From assembly GCA_005408345.1 (NCBI GenBank), contig SEMN01000015.1:2138001-2202000 (forward strand): 64,000 bases of DNA, read 5' to 3'. The position numbers and the translations under genes were made by a program. This DNA comes from Macquaria australasica. Its lineage: Eukaryota; Chordata; Actinopteri; Centrarchiformes; Percichthyidae. Position 1 is the first letter of the stretch. The number at the start of each line of letters is the position of its first letter. Below are positions 10,660-21,839 of the stretch, in pieces. The notes under the pieces are model-generated. The model did no database searches and was not told the DNA's origin. It was given only the letters and a program-made list of their open reading frames with translations.

Positions 10660-12057
10660 ATAGGGAAAGAGATGGAGAGAGTAGAGATGCATAGAAAAAG
10701 AGAGAGAGAAAAAACACAACAGGTCTGGTTTACAGGTGATGTGGGGGCATCTAAGTTCACTAATATATGGCTGTCTGCTGCCAAGTTGGATGTATGTCTG
10801 TGGTGAACAATGAGGAAAAGTGTGCAGGTGTCGTCAGCATATTGACAACGCATCAATGGGACTAAAAGCAGGATGTCAATATCCTCTCAGGATGGTCTCC
10901 TTGATGCCCGATAAGTTGTGTCAATAGCAATGAGGAAGTGTCAATACGTTTTTAGGAGTGGAGGATCTCGCTCTGATAGAGTCAGTCACATGGATAGTTG
11001 AGGATGATCAGATGCCCTGTCAGGAGATATTCACTGACTCTGTACTAAAAGTCAGCAGTAACTGATTGTCACTGATTGTGGTATTGATGTGACTATCTTT
11101 TAATGTTTTTAGTCATCATTAGTAAGATCATTAATGGTATCATCCATGTGGCCAGTTAAAGGTTATTTGGGATGAAATGATGTGGCATTTGATGCTAGCA
11201 AGGGGAATTTCCCCTGCGATGCTAACTAATGGAGCTTCCTCTCTCCCAGGCCTGACAAGACACATGGGGAGAGTCATACCACAACTATGGTGGGGTTTGC
11301 AGGCTCCCATGAAAGCTTAAATCCCAGGGAAATGTATTAAAGCACTGGTATGAAGTATGTGTGTGTGCGTGTTTGTGATGGTGTGTCAGTGCAGGACAGG
11401 ATACAGACTGTGTGAACCAGGGTCTGTCCCACTGAATCAGCTGGCTTACAGGAAGAGGGGAAACATAATAAGTACGAGAGGATATTTGAGTATGCAACAT
11501 TTCGTCACCGTTCTGTGTGACTAAGTTGTTCTGTGTGTGCGTGTGTGTGGGGGGTAAAGGAAGAAGTAATCTGAGGTGCACTCTTTTCCTCACATACCCA
11601 CAGGCAGTCCCACGCAGCCCCTACGCAAACAAACATAAGCAGGCGCTCACATTCATTCTGCTGAGTTGAGTGAAATGGAGCAGGGCATAACCTTTCTAAG
11701 GTGTGTCACCAGAACCATGATGGGTGACAGTGAAGCCACGCCATCACATGCCCACACAAACACTGCTTGCTGAGCGCCTTAAAGAGCCTGTGAATATTCA
11801 TGGGACTGAAATTGCTCAATTATTTGAGTATGTACACCTGAAAGTGTGTGTGTATAAGATTAATTCTGCCAGCACATATTTATGTTTGTGCTTGTTTTTA
11901 CTTATGTGAGCAAGTGCGTGTTTTGTGTGTGGGTTTTTGGGTGTGCATGTGCTGCCCAGCCTATGTGCGCTCATGCTCTCTACTGTCTGGCCTTCTCTTG
12001 TTCTCCCAGCTGTCCTAACACTGGTCTGTGTTGACAGTAAACACAGCTGCAGGTCAC
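10660..12057. other. Non-coding spacer
   Basis: GA-rich just after the X-box (10670-10712), then mixed sequence. TG-rich patches at about 11357-11375, 11530-11550 and 11840-11940 produce HTHT and VCV frames. The stretch 11130-11270 looks more complex but carries no motif I would stake a claim on. Confidence 0.45.
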
Positions 12058-12434
12058 AGAGGCCCCTCTCTGGTCGGACACGGGGCTCTGAAGGCCAATG
12101 GGGGAGAGAGCATACAGGGAGCATGAAGGCAGGAAAGGGAAGGCAGAACTAGAGGGAAAGACTCCTCTTTGGTCAGGCACAGAGCACTGAGGAGGAAGGA
12201 GAAATGGTAAGGAAGGAGAGGAGACCCCTCTTTGGTCCAGCACGTGCCCCTCTGGTCTTATTAATGCTGACACTCGGAGGCCAACTGAAGGAGGAGGTGG
12301 AAGGAAGGGAGGCAGAGGTGGTGAGAAGTTTCTGTGGTCAAACATGTTACTCCAGAGGCCAAGAAAGGGATGAAGAGAGAGGTGGAGAAAAGCAGAAAAG
12401 GGTGAGAGAGAAGACATCTCTGATTAGAAAAGGG
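12058..12434. repeat. Degenerate purine-rich tandem repeat
   Basis: A recurring phrase of the type GA-CCCCTCTTTGGTC-GGCAC appears at about 12058, 12159, 12220, 12322 and 12409, with AGGAAGGAG-type purine filler between. Spacing is irregular (about 60-100 bp) and the last two copies are weak. On the minus strand one frame (11980-12417) stays open and repeats the peptide word DQRG three times, but that is a by-product of the tandem structure. Best read as an old minisatellite. Confidence 0.5.
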
Positions 12435-13069
12435 AGGTGAAACTGAAAATAGAGAAGGAGATAGGGAAGGTCAAGGGCTTAGACATTAGACATTGAAATG
12501 CCGTGCACATCCTTGAGGTCAGAATCAAAACACAGCTAATAACAGCAGAAACTAAGTGACCTGTACCCATGTGTCTCATTAAATCTCAATGCCATCAGAC
12601 ATCTACATTTCTGAGACTTTTTCCATAATTGTGGATTGGATGTATCTTTACGGATCAATACATTGCGATAAATCATCTATGACTATATGTTTTTAACAAA
12701 TGACATTAGCATTGCTTACAGACACACCGCCATTAGGGGTCCCTGACCTTTGTATGCATGATTGATAGATTGTCTGACCCTGTCTACATGTCGCAGCCCT
12801 GGCTGTAAGAGACACGATGTTTTGGTAACCCACCTATCTCCATGTATACACTCCCCTGTGAGGGTCCTTGCAGAGGGAAGAGGCGAAGATATGTGAGGAT
12901 ATACAGACACATACACAAACACAGTCACACATACCCCCCTCACATCCCTCTCCCATCCGTACACATCAGCACACACATGCACTCCCACACACACTAGCAC
13001 CAAAAAACCCCCATTTGACGTGTTCCTTTCCGGCCCCTAAGGACAGATCAGGCACAGCTGTGACTTGGG
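12435..13069. other. Non-coding spacer
   Basis: Unique-looking AT-leaning sequence to about 12900, then a CA-rich patch (about 12903-12995) with ACACATAC and CACACA words. No gene. Confidence 0.5.
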
Positions 13070-13175
13070 AGGTCATGAGGCTCGGAGGGGTCAGACTGAG
13101 CAGACTCTGAGAGAGCCCAACGCAGGGTCACAGGTCACTCCCAGCAGCCCTGGCGGTGTGAAAGGTCATGGGTCA
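13070..13175 (+). promoter_or_regulatory. Cluster of six nuclear-receptor half-sites including two DR1
   Basis: RGGTCA half-sites lie on the plus strand at 13070-13075, 13088-13093, 13125-13130, 13132-13137, 13163-13168 and 13170-13175. The last four form two direct repeats with one-base spacing (DR1): GGGTCA-C-AGGTCA and AGGTCA-T-GGGTCA. DR1 is the preferred site of HNF4, COUP-TF (NR2F), RXR homodimers and PPAR:RXR. Chance expectation for RGGTCA on one strand over 106 bp is about 0.05, so the cluster is unlikely to be random. Which receptor binds is unknown. Confidence 0.5.
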
Positions 13176-13400
13176 TAGTCTCACCACGATGTGTCGGCAG
13201 GGTAGGGTTTCAAAAGGCGGCTGGGGCCAGTGAGAGGCACAGATTTATAGATACTGAGCCGAGCCCCGGCCCTCAGCCCGAGGTAATTACACAGAATATG
13301 AGCATGCCCGTTGAGGCTTGGCCGCCATATTTCATTTCCACCCTGAGCCCCTGTAGACTGAAATAATACATGAGATAGCCACGGAGAGACGAGAGGCGAG
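13176..13400. other. Candidate conserved non-coding element
   Basis: Complex, GC-moderate sequence directly after the half-site cluster, with GAGGTAATTACACAG and GCCGCCATATTTCATTTCC (a YY1-like GCCGCCATATT). No stop-free coding signature is shared across frames. The minus-strand frame through it (13181-13726) runs into a GA repeat that reads as leucine/serine and is not a gene. Confidence 0.35.
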
Positions 13401-13600
13401 ACCATGGGGCAGAGAGGCAGAGAAAGGAAGATCCATCGATGCAAGCGAAGAAGAGATAGAAAGTGACGGATAGAGAGAGGAGGGGAGAGAAAATTAGAGG
13501 GAAAGAGTGTGAGAGTGAATAAGGAAGTTATAAAGTCAGAGAGCGAGAGAGAGAGAGAGAGAGAGTGAGCGAGCGCGAGACTGAGTAGAAGCAAAGGCAA
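13401..13600. repeat. Purine-rich tract with (GA)n
   Basis: GAGAGG, GGAAG and GATAGA units, with a pure GA run at about 13545-13565. Simple repeat. Confidence 0.85.
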
Positions 13601-13839
13601 AGGGTCATATTTGTTACAAAACAAAACTCCATTCTTAGCAACAAGACCTTTGACGTCAAATTCCAGTAAGACAGGGAGAAGGTCACAGGGATCATCCCTG
13701 GGGAACGGCGGGAGCCGGAATGACACGGAAGCATGGACAGCAGGGAGTGACAGCCTCGCGAGAGGAGAGGAGCATAGGAACAGATGGAGCGAGGGTGGGG
13801 AGTGAAAGAAAAGAAGAGCCCAGAAATTAGATTAGTTTA

Positions 13840-14110
13840 GAAAGTGAAGTTGTGATGCAGCAGGCTTGATATCCTGCTCGGAGCAGTTTCCCGTGAGAAC
13901 CTGATCAGGCCACCGCAGGCTCAGCGAGACAGTTCAAACATATTTACCCCTCGTTGGAAGGTACAAATTAAATTAGGCTCTTCCACAAAGAGGAGATGCT
14001 TTCCCCTTCTGTTCTGATGTCATGGTAGTGGGGCGGTATAGAGTGGGGGTCGGCCCGCTCTGGCCTGCATGCATTTATCTTAGAGGCCATTCATCTTCCA
14101 ATAACCCCAC
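13840..14110. other. Candidate conserved non-coding element
   Basis: Repeat-free sequence with GATATCCTGCTCGGAGC, AAATTAAATTAGGCTC and a GGGGCGGT core. Preceded by purine-rich spacer, followed by C/T-rich sequence. Conservation is inferred. Confidence 0.3.
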
Positions 14111-14359
14111 ACCCCCCTTCTCCTTTTCTAGATCCTTCTGTCCCTTTTGCTAAACACTGTATCAAAGTCCTTCTCTGTCTAGTTACGCATACACATACAC
14201 AAACACAGACTACAATGGACAAAATTCAAAATTCAACAACAGGTCACAGCTCTGTCCTCTTCTCATGACTAACTCTATCATCCCCTGTTCAGTCCCTCTC
14301 TTTCTCTCTTTCTCTATCTTCCCACCTCCCTGCTTCCTCCTTCTTCTTATCCTGTGTAA
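14111..14359. other. C/T-rich spacer
   Basis: C/T-rich with CTTTCTCTCTTTCTC near 14298-14318. No gene or element recognised. Confidence 0.55.
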
Positions 14360-14600
14360 TTTGAAAAGAGTACATTCTGTGGAACAATTGGGGATGCCCA
14401 TTCTTTTGTTCCTGCCTTAACAATGCCATAACAGGTTTCATTGGAGATCATTACAGTAATTGCTTCATAATTGCATCGACTTTGGCCTTGGCTGCGGCCC
14501 ACTCTCTGAGTACATCCAGGCCCTGTCACAGGCTCTGTGCTGCACAGCAGCGTGTGACCTTAGACCAGGAACCGGGAGGGTCGCTGTCACTTAGCCTTTG
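14360..14600. other. Candidate conserved non-coding element
   Basis: Contains SOX-type cores (AACAATGCC, CATTGG) next to CATTACAGTAATTGC and CATAATTGCATCG, an arrangement common in vertebrate developmental enhancers. No simple repeats. This is one of the more convincing blocks by texture. Confidence 0.38.
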
Positions 14601-15548
14601 GCAAACCTGGCAGCACTACAGCATTCCTCTACTGGAGAGAAAAAATATTTCCCCTTTTCTCTGCCTCTGTTTTTGTACAACATATATACTCTTCTGTCTT
14701 TTTCTCTCATGTCCTTTCTCTCTCACTTTCTCTTCCTGCTCATTACTCTTTCTTACATTCTTTTATTTTCATTTCTCCCTCGCTTGCTCTGTTTCTATCT
14801 TGTGTTGGTGGATCATAAATGTTTCCAGATAATATTCTGAAGGACAGTAAAGGAAGGCCTTCACCCTCCACCCTCTCGTCCTGTATTTATAGAAAGCAGC
14901 ATCTGCTTCCAATGCTGCTGATTTTTCAGGAAGGGAGAAAGAGTTTGATGACTCAACCAAGCATTTTGGCGAAGGTTCATACAGTATGTTTCAGGAGTTA
15001 GAAAAGTTGTTGAATTCATGAATCAACTCGTCAGGTTTCTTTATCATGTGCGTCATCACACATGAATGCGTGTATGCACACACTACGTACACACTTACAG
15101 CAGCCTATGCCCTTTCTCTGAGCGCTTATCTAGCCTTAACTTAACTCTCCCTCAGAGACAAACTAAACCACCACTGTGACACTTTGACAGAAAAATAATC
15201 CTTGAGAGTTGTACAGACACACAATAAATCAATCCATTATTTACGAGTGAACTCATTCAGAAAGGAAGCATATGTAATCTACTCATCCATGCTGAGAGGA
15301 TGCTGAGCGAGGGAGGAGGAGAGGAAGAGAAGGAGAAGTGGGGTGTGTTCAGGGACGAGGCAGGCGGCCAGCTGAGAACGAATTCTGTTTTTGTTCCTAA
15401 CTCCCCAAAGAGAGTTGGGAACCAGTAAACAAACAAACTGAGTGAGAAAGTGTTTCCTTCTTTAATGACAAAGGGAGAAGCTGAGAGAGAAAGGCAGGGA
15501 AGGAGGGAAGCATGGCTAGGAGCTGGCCCAGGCTATCAGCTGTCAGCC
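14601..15548. other. CT-rich spacer and unremarkable sequence
   Basis: A CTTTCTC-rich stretch at about 14690-14790, then mixed sequence, then a GGAGGAGAGGAAGAG purine patch near 15311-15335. Frames are under 120 codons, composition driven. No gene. Confidence 0.5.
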
Positions 15549-15568
15549 TGTGTGTGTGTGTGTGTGTG
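15549..15568. repeat. (TG)10 microsatellite
   Basis: Uninterrupted TG run. Simple repeat. Confidence 0.95.
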
Positions 15569-15757
15569 CCCTCTGCCCCGTTCGTATGTGGGCCAGCGGC
15601 CTACACAAAGGCGCAGAGGGGGCATACACACAGATGGGTAAACAAAGCCATTGTTTACTATTTTGTTTTTTATTATGTTGGGAGAGATTAGTAGTTATTG
15701 ATTTTTGTCAGTCAGGGCCAGGCAAGTGGTAAACGTTCCCATCAGTTGCCATATCTT

Positions 15758-15779
<22 letters not shown>
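15758..15779. repeat. (AC)11 microsatellite
   Basis: Uninterrupted CA run, with a few more CA units to about 15794. Confidence 0.95.
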
Positions 15780-15788
<9 letters not shown>

Positions 15789-16199
15789 ACACAGAGTCTC
15801 GCCCCTCCACCGTACCCCACTACCATTGAGTCTGTCATGCCCCTGTCAGTTCCTATCACAGTGTGTCTACCTGAAGTATGCAGATGAGGCCTTTGTGGTC
15901 CCCTGTCCCAGCCTGGATGCCCATTCTTTTGGGCTCAGGTCTATTATGGCTGAGCCCGGGGCGGGTCTCCAGCACTCCACGCATACAAACACACAAAAAC
16001 ACACACACAGCACTCCTGGGGTCATAGCCTTTCAACCTCAGGGGCTCGACTTCTGCCACCACAGCCTGACAAATCACCCCGTGACACACAAAAAAAGCGC
16101 CAGGGCCCCAGCGTGAGAGGGGCCCGGTTCCAAGCAACTCCTCCAATCTCCGCTCTGTTACAAGCAACGCCAGCGAGCTATTACCCTACTCCCACTGGA
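15780..16199. other. Non-coding segment with a weak exon-like stretch
   Basis: Between an AG at 15860-15861 and a GT at 15939-15940 lie 77 bp open in the plus frame, reading VYLKYADEAFVVPCPSLDAH in part. The acceptor tract is poor, the donor (CAG/GTCTAT) is weak and the peptide is not one that I recognise. I lean to chance openness. CA words follow at about 15990-16010. Confidence 0.15.
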
Positions 16200-16640
16200 C
16201 TTGGACAAAGGGGAGGAAAGAAGATGAGGGGAAGGAGAGGGGGAAAAAAAGAGAGAAGGCCGAAAGGAAGAAATTGGAAGAGAGAAAGAGATGGGAGGAA
16301 GAAAGAGACATTTAGGTTCTTTCATTTGGTGGACTATGATAAATGGCCTGGCCTTTAGCTGGTCTGTGCTCCCCCAGCGCTCTCTCTGGGCCTCCTCTGA
16401 CAAGAGGGTCTTTGAGGGAGAACGGACCCCACAAATATAGCTCTTTGTCCCAGACAGAGCATAGCCAAGACCCCAATGCTCCTACTTTAATCAAGTAAAA
16501 CCGGCATAGCAAGGGTCTGCTTTTATGTGCGAGAGTCAATCACTTTGTGTGTGTGCGTATGTACTACCAAGTACTGTGTGTGTGTGAGAAGAGGAGACAG
16601 AGAAGAGACAGGAGGGGGAGAAGTCTAGGAGGACTGAAGA
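16200..16640. repeat. Purine-rich tract and TG patches
   Basis: GGGGAAGG, AAAGAGAG and GGAAG units at about 16210-16310, then mixed sequence with TG patches near 16547 and 16576. The arginine-rich plus frame is compositional. Confidence 0.7.
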
Positions 16641-17019
16641 AAAGTCAGCACACTACATTACACTGGCACGTCTCCCCATTACTCCTTTAAAGACATTCAG
16701 AGCTTTGCCTTAGGGGTACGTGGGTAGATTTGGGGGAAGGCTGAATCCAGATACACCCCAAAGGCACATTGCAAACTGACTCAGCGATCAAAACAACTTG
16801 TGAAGTTCACCTCTAATAAGGGGAGGTCTAAACGAGACAAAAATGTCTGAATAAATTTTTTTTTTCATAGTTAATGTTAAATTAACAAGTGCACATCTGT
16901 TTCACATAGCCACACTCTTGTTAATTATCGATCTCAATATACAGGATTCAGCTATACAGTTATAGCGCAAATGTATTTTAATGTGTTTCCATGCTTATGT
17001 TTACTGTGCCAATGTGGCC
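16641..17019. other. AT-leaning spacer
   Basis: Unique-looking sequence, T-rich near 16856-16866, with ATTAATTATCGATC (about 16919-16933), which could belong to the block that follows. No gene. Confidence 0.45.
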
Positions 17020-17290
17020 AACTAATAATTACACAGTGTATCAGGCGCATCGCAATAAGCCCACAAAGGCAAATTATCCAGTTCAGAGCGTTACAATCAA
17101 GTTAATGGATTGCAAAAGCTGATTAGCAAGGTTGACAAAAAATGTGTAAAAAGGCGAGCGTGAACGCCCTTAGTGTCATAGATGGAAGTTTACGGTGGAT
17201 TAATTGTTTATGTGGTAGGCTTACCGGCAGCGAGGGTGTACAGGGTAGAATTACACTCTCAGTAAAATTAATGCTCAGGTCTTGTAGAGG
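17020..17290. other. Strong candidate conserved non-coding element
   Basis: About 270 bp of dense, non-repetitive sequence: ACTAATAATTACACAG, AAATTATCCAG, AATCAAGTTAATGGATTG, CTGATTAGCAAGG, GTGGATTAATTG and AAAATTAATGCTC. The spacing of TAAT/ATTA cores and absence of any low-complexity run through the block are typical of deeply conserved developmental enhancers. The 130-codon plus frame starting at 17142 has no recognisable domain. Needs alignment. Confidence 0.42.
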
Positions 17291-17880
17291 GGGGGACAAG
17301 GTGGGTAAGGCTGTTCTGAAGAGCTACCCTGCTGTATTATCCTTATTCTCACAACAGGAGTGTGATACTACTGTATGGGTGTGTGACTGTGTCTGTAATG
17401 GTGTGTTTAGAAGATTGTGTACGACAGAGTTTGTGTTTCAAATTGAGTGTTTTGGGGGTTGTATGGAATCGTGGGTGGAGAGTGGAGGTTATGGAGCTTT
17501 TTGCCTTTTGTCAGCCCTTAACATTCATTTCTAAGCCCTCCTTCGCCTTTTACACTTCCTCTTCCTTCAATGTCACACTCGCCTAGTGTCTTCCTTTTGC
17601 CTGTGGCGCTTATTGAGAGATAGATCAGGGTGTATACTTAGACCACCTTCTTGGTTATAGATTCAAAGTATCATATACTGTATCTGTATATGTGTCCGTG
17701 TTTGCTTGCACACATGCATTTCTGTTTGCAGATGAATAAGTTCAACGTGTGCATTTTCATGCACACATCCACGTGTGAGTGGTGAGGGAAAACCTCAGTG
17801 CCACACAGTGCCACCGTGCCATAATCCCCGCCCTTGCCCAGTGGCCCAGATTAAATCCAGGCTTTGATCCACCCCCTAAT
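17291..17880. other. Non-coding spacer, TG-rich in part
   Basis: Degenerate TG-rich patch (about 17355-17480) giving Val/Cys-rich frames, then mixed sequence with GCATGCACAC-type words. No gene. Confidence 0.5.
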
Positions 17881-18130
17881 CTGAGTTTACAGGCTCTGGG
17901 CTGAGGGTGGGTGCTCTACTCTGCCTGCCAGCTAGATTCTGCTTGCTTCTTTCTTGCTTCGTCTGCTTCCTTGCTGCCCCCCCACTGAGGAGTTGGCAAT
18001 TGAAATCAGCTTTAGAGTTGCTTAATACAGAAGCGGGCAGAATTAGGCCATTTAATGCCTGTCATGGTCGAAGATTATATCAATGGCTCTTTTTGTCACA
18101 GCTACATTGGTGTCAATGGAGAAGCAGCAA
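17881..18130. other. Candidate conserved non-coding element
   Basis: Contains GGCAATTGAAATCAGC, GCAGAATTAGGCCATTTAATG and GATTATATCAATGGC, repeat-free. Followed immediately by a CA-rich zone. The overlapping plus frames have no recognisable product. Confidence 0.33.
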
Positions 18131-18212
18131 GACTTCCAGAACGAGACAAAGGATACACTTTTAGATTCAGTTGTAGTTTATCTTGTCTCTCCCTGCACTC
18201 AAAACATGCATG

Positions 18213-18276
18213 CGCGCACACACACACACACGCACACATCTGTAAGGGTGCACACACATACGACACACACACAAAC
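18213..18276. repeat. CA-rich microsatellite, interrupted
   Basis: Several CA runs (about 18216-18238, 18250-18258, 18262-18273) broken by other bases. Simple repeat. Confidence 0.9.
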
Positions 18277-19080
18277 ATTCGTACGAATAAAAAACCTAAA
18301 CATATGTTGCTTGTTTGAGTTAAACTGCTTCGCCAGGGTATCGAGTGATGTACATTTTGTGATTGTAAAATCAACTACAGTGGCAACCTCTTTTGAAGTG
18401 GAGTGTGGTTCATTCGTTCAGGGTCAAACGCATACATAGTCTCAGTTGGAAACAAAAGCCGGAGTCTTGGCTGCGCTTTAATGCTACAGTGAGTTTGATT
18501 TACTGCCCATCTGCAACTGCACAAACACTCTTTGACTAGGCCCGGACAAAATGAATAAGAGAGCAAGAGACTCACTGTCGTTAACCAATTTACCAGTTTA
18601 TATAAACAAGCACATGGGTGATTAGAACAGGGTCTTCCTAAAGTAATAGTTTACAACACAGCACATTAAAAATAATTAGCCCTAACACAATAAAGTTGGA
18701 GGAATTTCGGAACCACAAGACTGGGCTGAGTTAGTGTATTAGGCCTCATGCTTGATGTGTTGCTCCATGTTAGCTGCAAACATTCGGGGTTAACCAAGCT
18801 CAGAAAATGTCCACACTTACAGAGATAATTGACAGTATGAGAGTATTACATGCATTGTTACACAGTGTGGTGCAATTACATGTTGTTGTGGCATCTGAGG
18901 AAGCAAATAAAAATACACATTATATTAGCTGATGATATACTTTTAAATTAGCAAGGCACACTTAACCACTCACACACACTGTTGCACACTTCATCTCAGC
19001 AGAGTAAAGAAGGTCACATTTCCTCACCTGGCGTGAAATTAGTTCTCCTTGTTTATGTTGAGTGTAATGCAAATGGACAA
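18277..19080. other. Unique spacer, part may be conserved
   Basis: Around 18660-18740 lies ATTAAAAATAATTAGCCC, with an AT-rich homeodomain core. The rest is mixed sequence. No frame, RNA gene or transposon recognised. Confidence 0.35.
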
Positions 19081-19102
19081 CGCAGAGAGAGAGAGAGAGA
19101 GG
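19081..19102. repeat. (GA)n microsatellite
   Basis: GAGAGA run of about 10 units. Simple repeat. Confidence 0.92.
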
Positions 19103-19379
19103 GAAGCTGAGGTGGAAAACAACATGAGGAAACAAGTCAGGGTTTATTACAGAAAATCTCTTTTACACTTGTATAAACCAAAGTAAGTCCACTGCTCGGT
19201 GAAGAGAACACTGTGCACCACAGTGTATCTGTAGTATCGCTCTGACACACTCATCATGTCAGTGCTGAGCTTTAAACACCGCTGCTACTTTTCCCTATGC
19301 TCCTCTGAATACAACCACATCCCACACATGTACACTTCAATGTGGAACACAGACAGGTGCAGGAACAAGCTGACTGACC

Positions 19380-19380
<1 letters not shown>

Positions 19381-19416
<36 letters not shown>
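19381..19416. repeat. (AC)18 microsatellite
   Basis: Uninterrupted AC run. Produces His-Thr and Val-Cys frames on the two strands. Confidence 0.97.
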
Positions 19417-19420
<4 letters not shown>

Positions 19421-19569
19421 CTCTATTCTTCTCAGTCAGATGTGAGTCTAATTCAGCCCCAGGGGATGGGAGCATGGCAGTGGTAATACCTGAAACACTC
19501 CACTTCTCATTTCCTGTTAGTTTGGAAATCTCCCCCACCTGCTGGCTCGAGTGTGTTCACATACAAGCA

Positions 19570-19930
19570 CACATAAGTAATAAGCAAACCATTGGTAAAC
19601 ACGCCGCTTGAAAATGAGGGATGTCATCTACAGTACCTCTGGAAAGCCTAGGCAGTCATGAGTTATTTGTCTTGTTTATTGGCAGAGGTTGACCAATTAA
19701 CGCCCCAGTGCTAGGTCCAGATCACTAGCTCTCTGCATGGTGGTGGAGTGTGAAATGTGCCATAAATCCAGGGCACGGCCCACAGCACATAAGGGTGGCA
19801 GAAAGGCCTGGCAGAGACTTCCTCTCACTTGGGTGAACGGCAAAGCAGGGTTCACAGGGCCTGGATGGCTGATCCAATTAAGTGCTGCCTCCCGATAGTC
19901 ATTGCTTTCTGGAGGCTTTATGTTTAAATC
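19570..19930. other. Candidate conserved non-coding element
   Basis: Complex, repeat-free stretch with TTGACCAATTAACGCCCC, GATCACTAGCTC, CAATTAAGTGCTGCC and CCCGATAGTCATTGC. CAATTAAGTG is an NK2-class homeodomain type core. No coding frame. Conservation is inferred. Confidence 0.35.
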
Positions 19931-20184
19931 TTGAACAGCACTGTTTGTTACTGTATGATATAATGTGATAAATGTGATTTCACAAAGGATGGCTTAATAT
20001 CAAGAGGGGAATAATCAGAAACATTTTAGTCGTAGTTTCATCCCTTAACACCTCAGATCAGAGCAGTGTGTTTCCTGAGGGTAACTCTACCCCTATGTCA
20101 TCTTGTGTGAGTGACGAGCCTTACAGCCTTGAATGTATTCTCAGACAAGTGTCCTCAAACAATCACTTACTCGGTATCTGAGGC
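19931..20184. other. Non-coding spacer
   Basis: AT-leaning unique sequence (ATGATATAATGTGATAAATG near 19957). Nothing recognised. Confidence 0.45.
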
Positions 20185-20198
20185 AGGTCAAGGGGTCA
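20185..20198 (+). promoter_or_regulatory. DR2-type nuclear-receptor site
   Basis: AGGTCA-AG-GGGTCA: two direct half-sites with two-base spacing, a spacing used by RAR:RXR and others. A single site with no other support. Confidence 0.28.
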
Positions 20199-21839
20199 CT
20201 GGCCCCTCTTGTTGCTCCCTGATAAGAGAATCATTAGTTTAGGATTATCTACAGGTAGGTGCAGAATGGTTAAAGAGGAGCGAAAGGTCACTTAGAGAAA
20301 ATGTAGTCAGACTTTTGTATTGACATCTATTTGGTGTCATGTTGCTTTCTGTTGATACATTAGGTTTTTGGTGAGTTTTGGTGTAATCTTGGCCTATATT
20401 GAACAACTTCCTGAAAATGAAATGGGACACAAGGTCTTTAATATTGATGTTGTACCTCTGTCAGTTAGTGTGGTCATCCACCGATTGACATGTCAGCTGC
20501 TCACCCTTGACCTAGATCACAACAATTGTATGACCTCCAAGCCTGTTTAAGAGCAGATAGATCATGGTCTAATAAGCCGGGCATCTCCCCAACTTACATG
20601 GCAGTAAAAATAGGGGGCCTAGACTCTTCTCACTAACACCTCTAAGCATCCCATCATTGACACTTAGTAATATGACTCTGAATGTGAATGTGTCAGTCTG
20701 CCCAAAAGGACTCTGAGGGGTGTGAAGGTTGTCTATAATGCCAACGGCACCTCATTCTAGGCCACGCCTCTAAACTTGGCTGGTGGAGGTCTTTTAGAAA
20801 GGGTTGACCTGAGGTTCCCTCCTCTTCCTCCTCCTTTTCACTGGAATAAGAATTGTGTCTAAATGACTTGGCATGGAAAGGATGTAAATGAACGCTGGGG
20901 GTTGTTGTGCTCAAATCCAGCCAAGGTCAGGCATCCAGCTGTCAGCTCATGTTTGGGACTAATCGTTTATGTGCCTGCACCACTCTCCGCCCGTTCCCTC
21001 ATTCTCTCTGTGTCTGTCACACACCTCTCCCTCTCTCTTTAACTCAATGTCCTGCCTTTTATCACTCCACTCTTTTTTGCATCTGTCCTATGTATCCTTC
21101 ATCTATTACATCCCTCACATTTCACGTCCTTTCGTTCACTCCTTTCACCAAAGACAGCAACCTACTGTCATTACCTCTGTTATCCCATGGCTAATGACTT
21201 GTGCTCCTAGAGTGTGGTGTTTCAAAGTATGATGTTGTGGTCACCTTGGAATGACTCCAGACATGTTAACATGCATTAGAGAGAAGCTTACAAATAGTTT
21301 TCTTGCTGTTTACATTGTAAGCATTAGTTTTTAATAAATAGCGCAACCACAAAATATATAAATGTATAATTATTGGGGGGAAAAAAGTCACTGTCCCATA
21401 TTTTTCAATTTGCTGTGAAATCAGCTGTGTAATGTATGTGTGTCTAGGGGGAATATGCCAAGAAACACATTTACTTGCTGTAATACGGAGTTATTTTATC
21501 TGTGTGGTCATGAAAGATGAATGTACAAACACTTCCTTTAAATGATTATAGGAAACTTTAGACTAAAGCAAAAAACAAATCGAAATAGTATTTGCAAATT
21601 GTTTTAAAAGCAGTGATCAGTAACATCATATGTTAAATAATTTTGAGGGCTTTTCGTGATAAAAAAAAAAAATTCAAACACATAGAGCACTCCCTGCAAA
21701 TATTTCAGATTATTTCTATGACCCCCCAACTCTCCCATCTTGGCCTTAGGCTACCACTACCATGACCATGGCCACTGCCTTTCCATGTAAAAATGTGGCA
21801 GGTTGCAGAGTTCAAGTCCTTCGAAATGTGAATCGAAAC
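20199..21839. other. Non-coding spacer
   Basis: Mixed unique sequence to about 20990, C/T-rich at 20990-21190, AT-rich with an A12 run near 21661 thereafter. A GGTGGAGGTC/CCTCTTCCTCCTCC patch lies near 20782-20835. No frame above 95 codons, no domain, no transposon end recognised. Confidence 0.45.

Noticed and set aside
13181..13726. Longest frame in the window (181 codons, minus strand)
   Set aside because: Its middle is Leu/Ser from a GA repeat, and a second minus frame is open over the same repeat. No recognisable protein feature.
15862..15938. 77-bp exon-like segment
   Set aside because: Poor polypyrimidine tract, weak donor and unrecognised peptide. Kept only as a low-confidence note.
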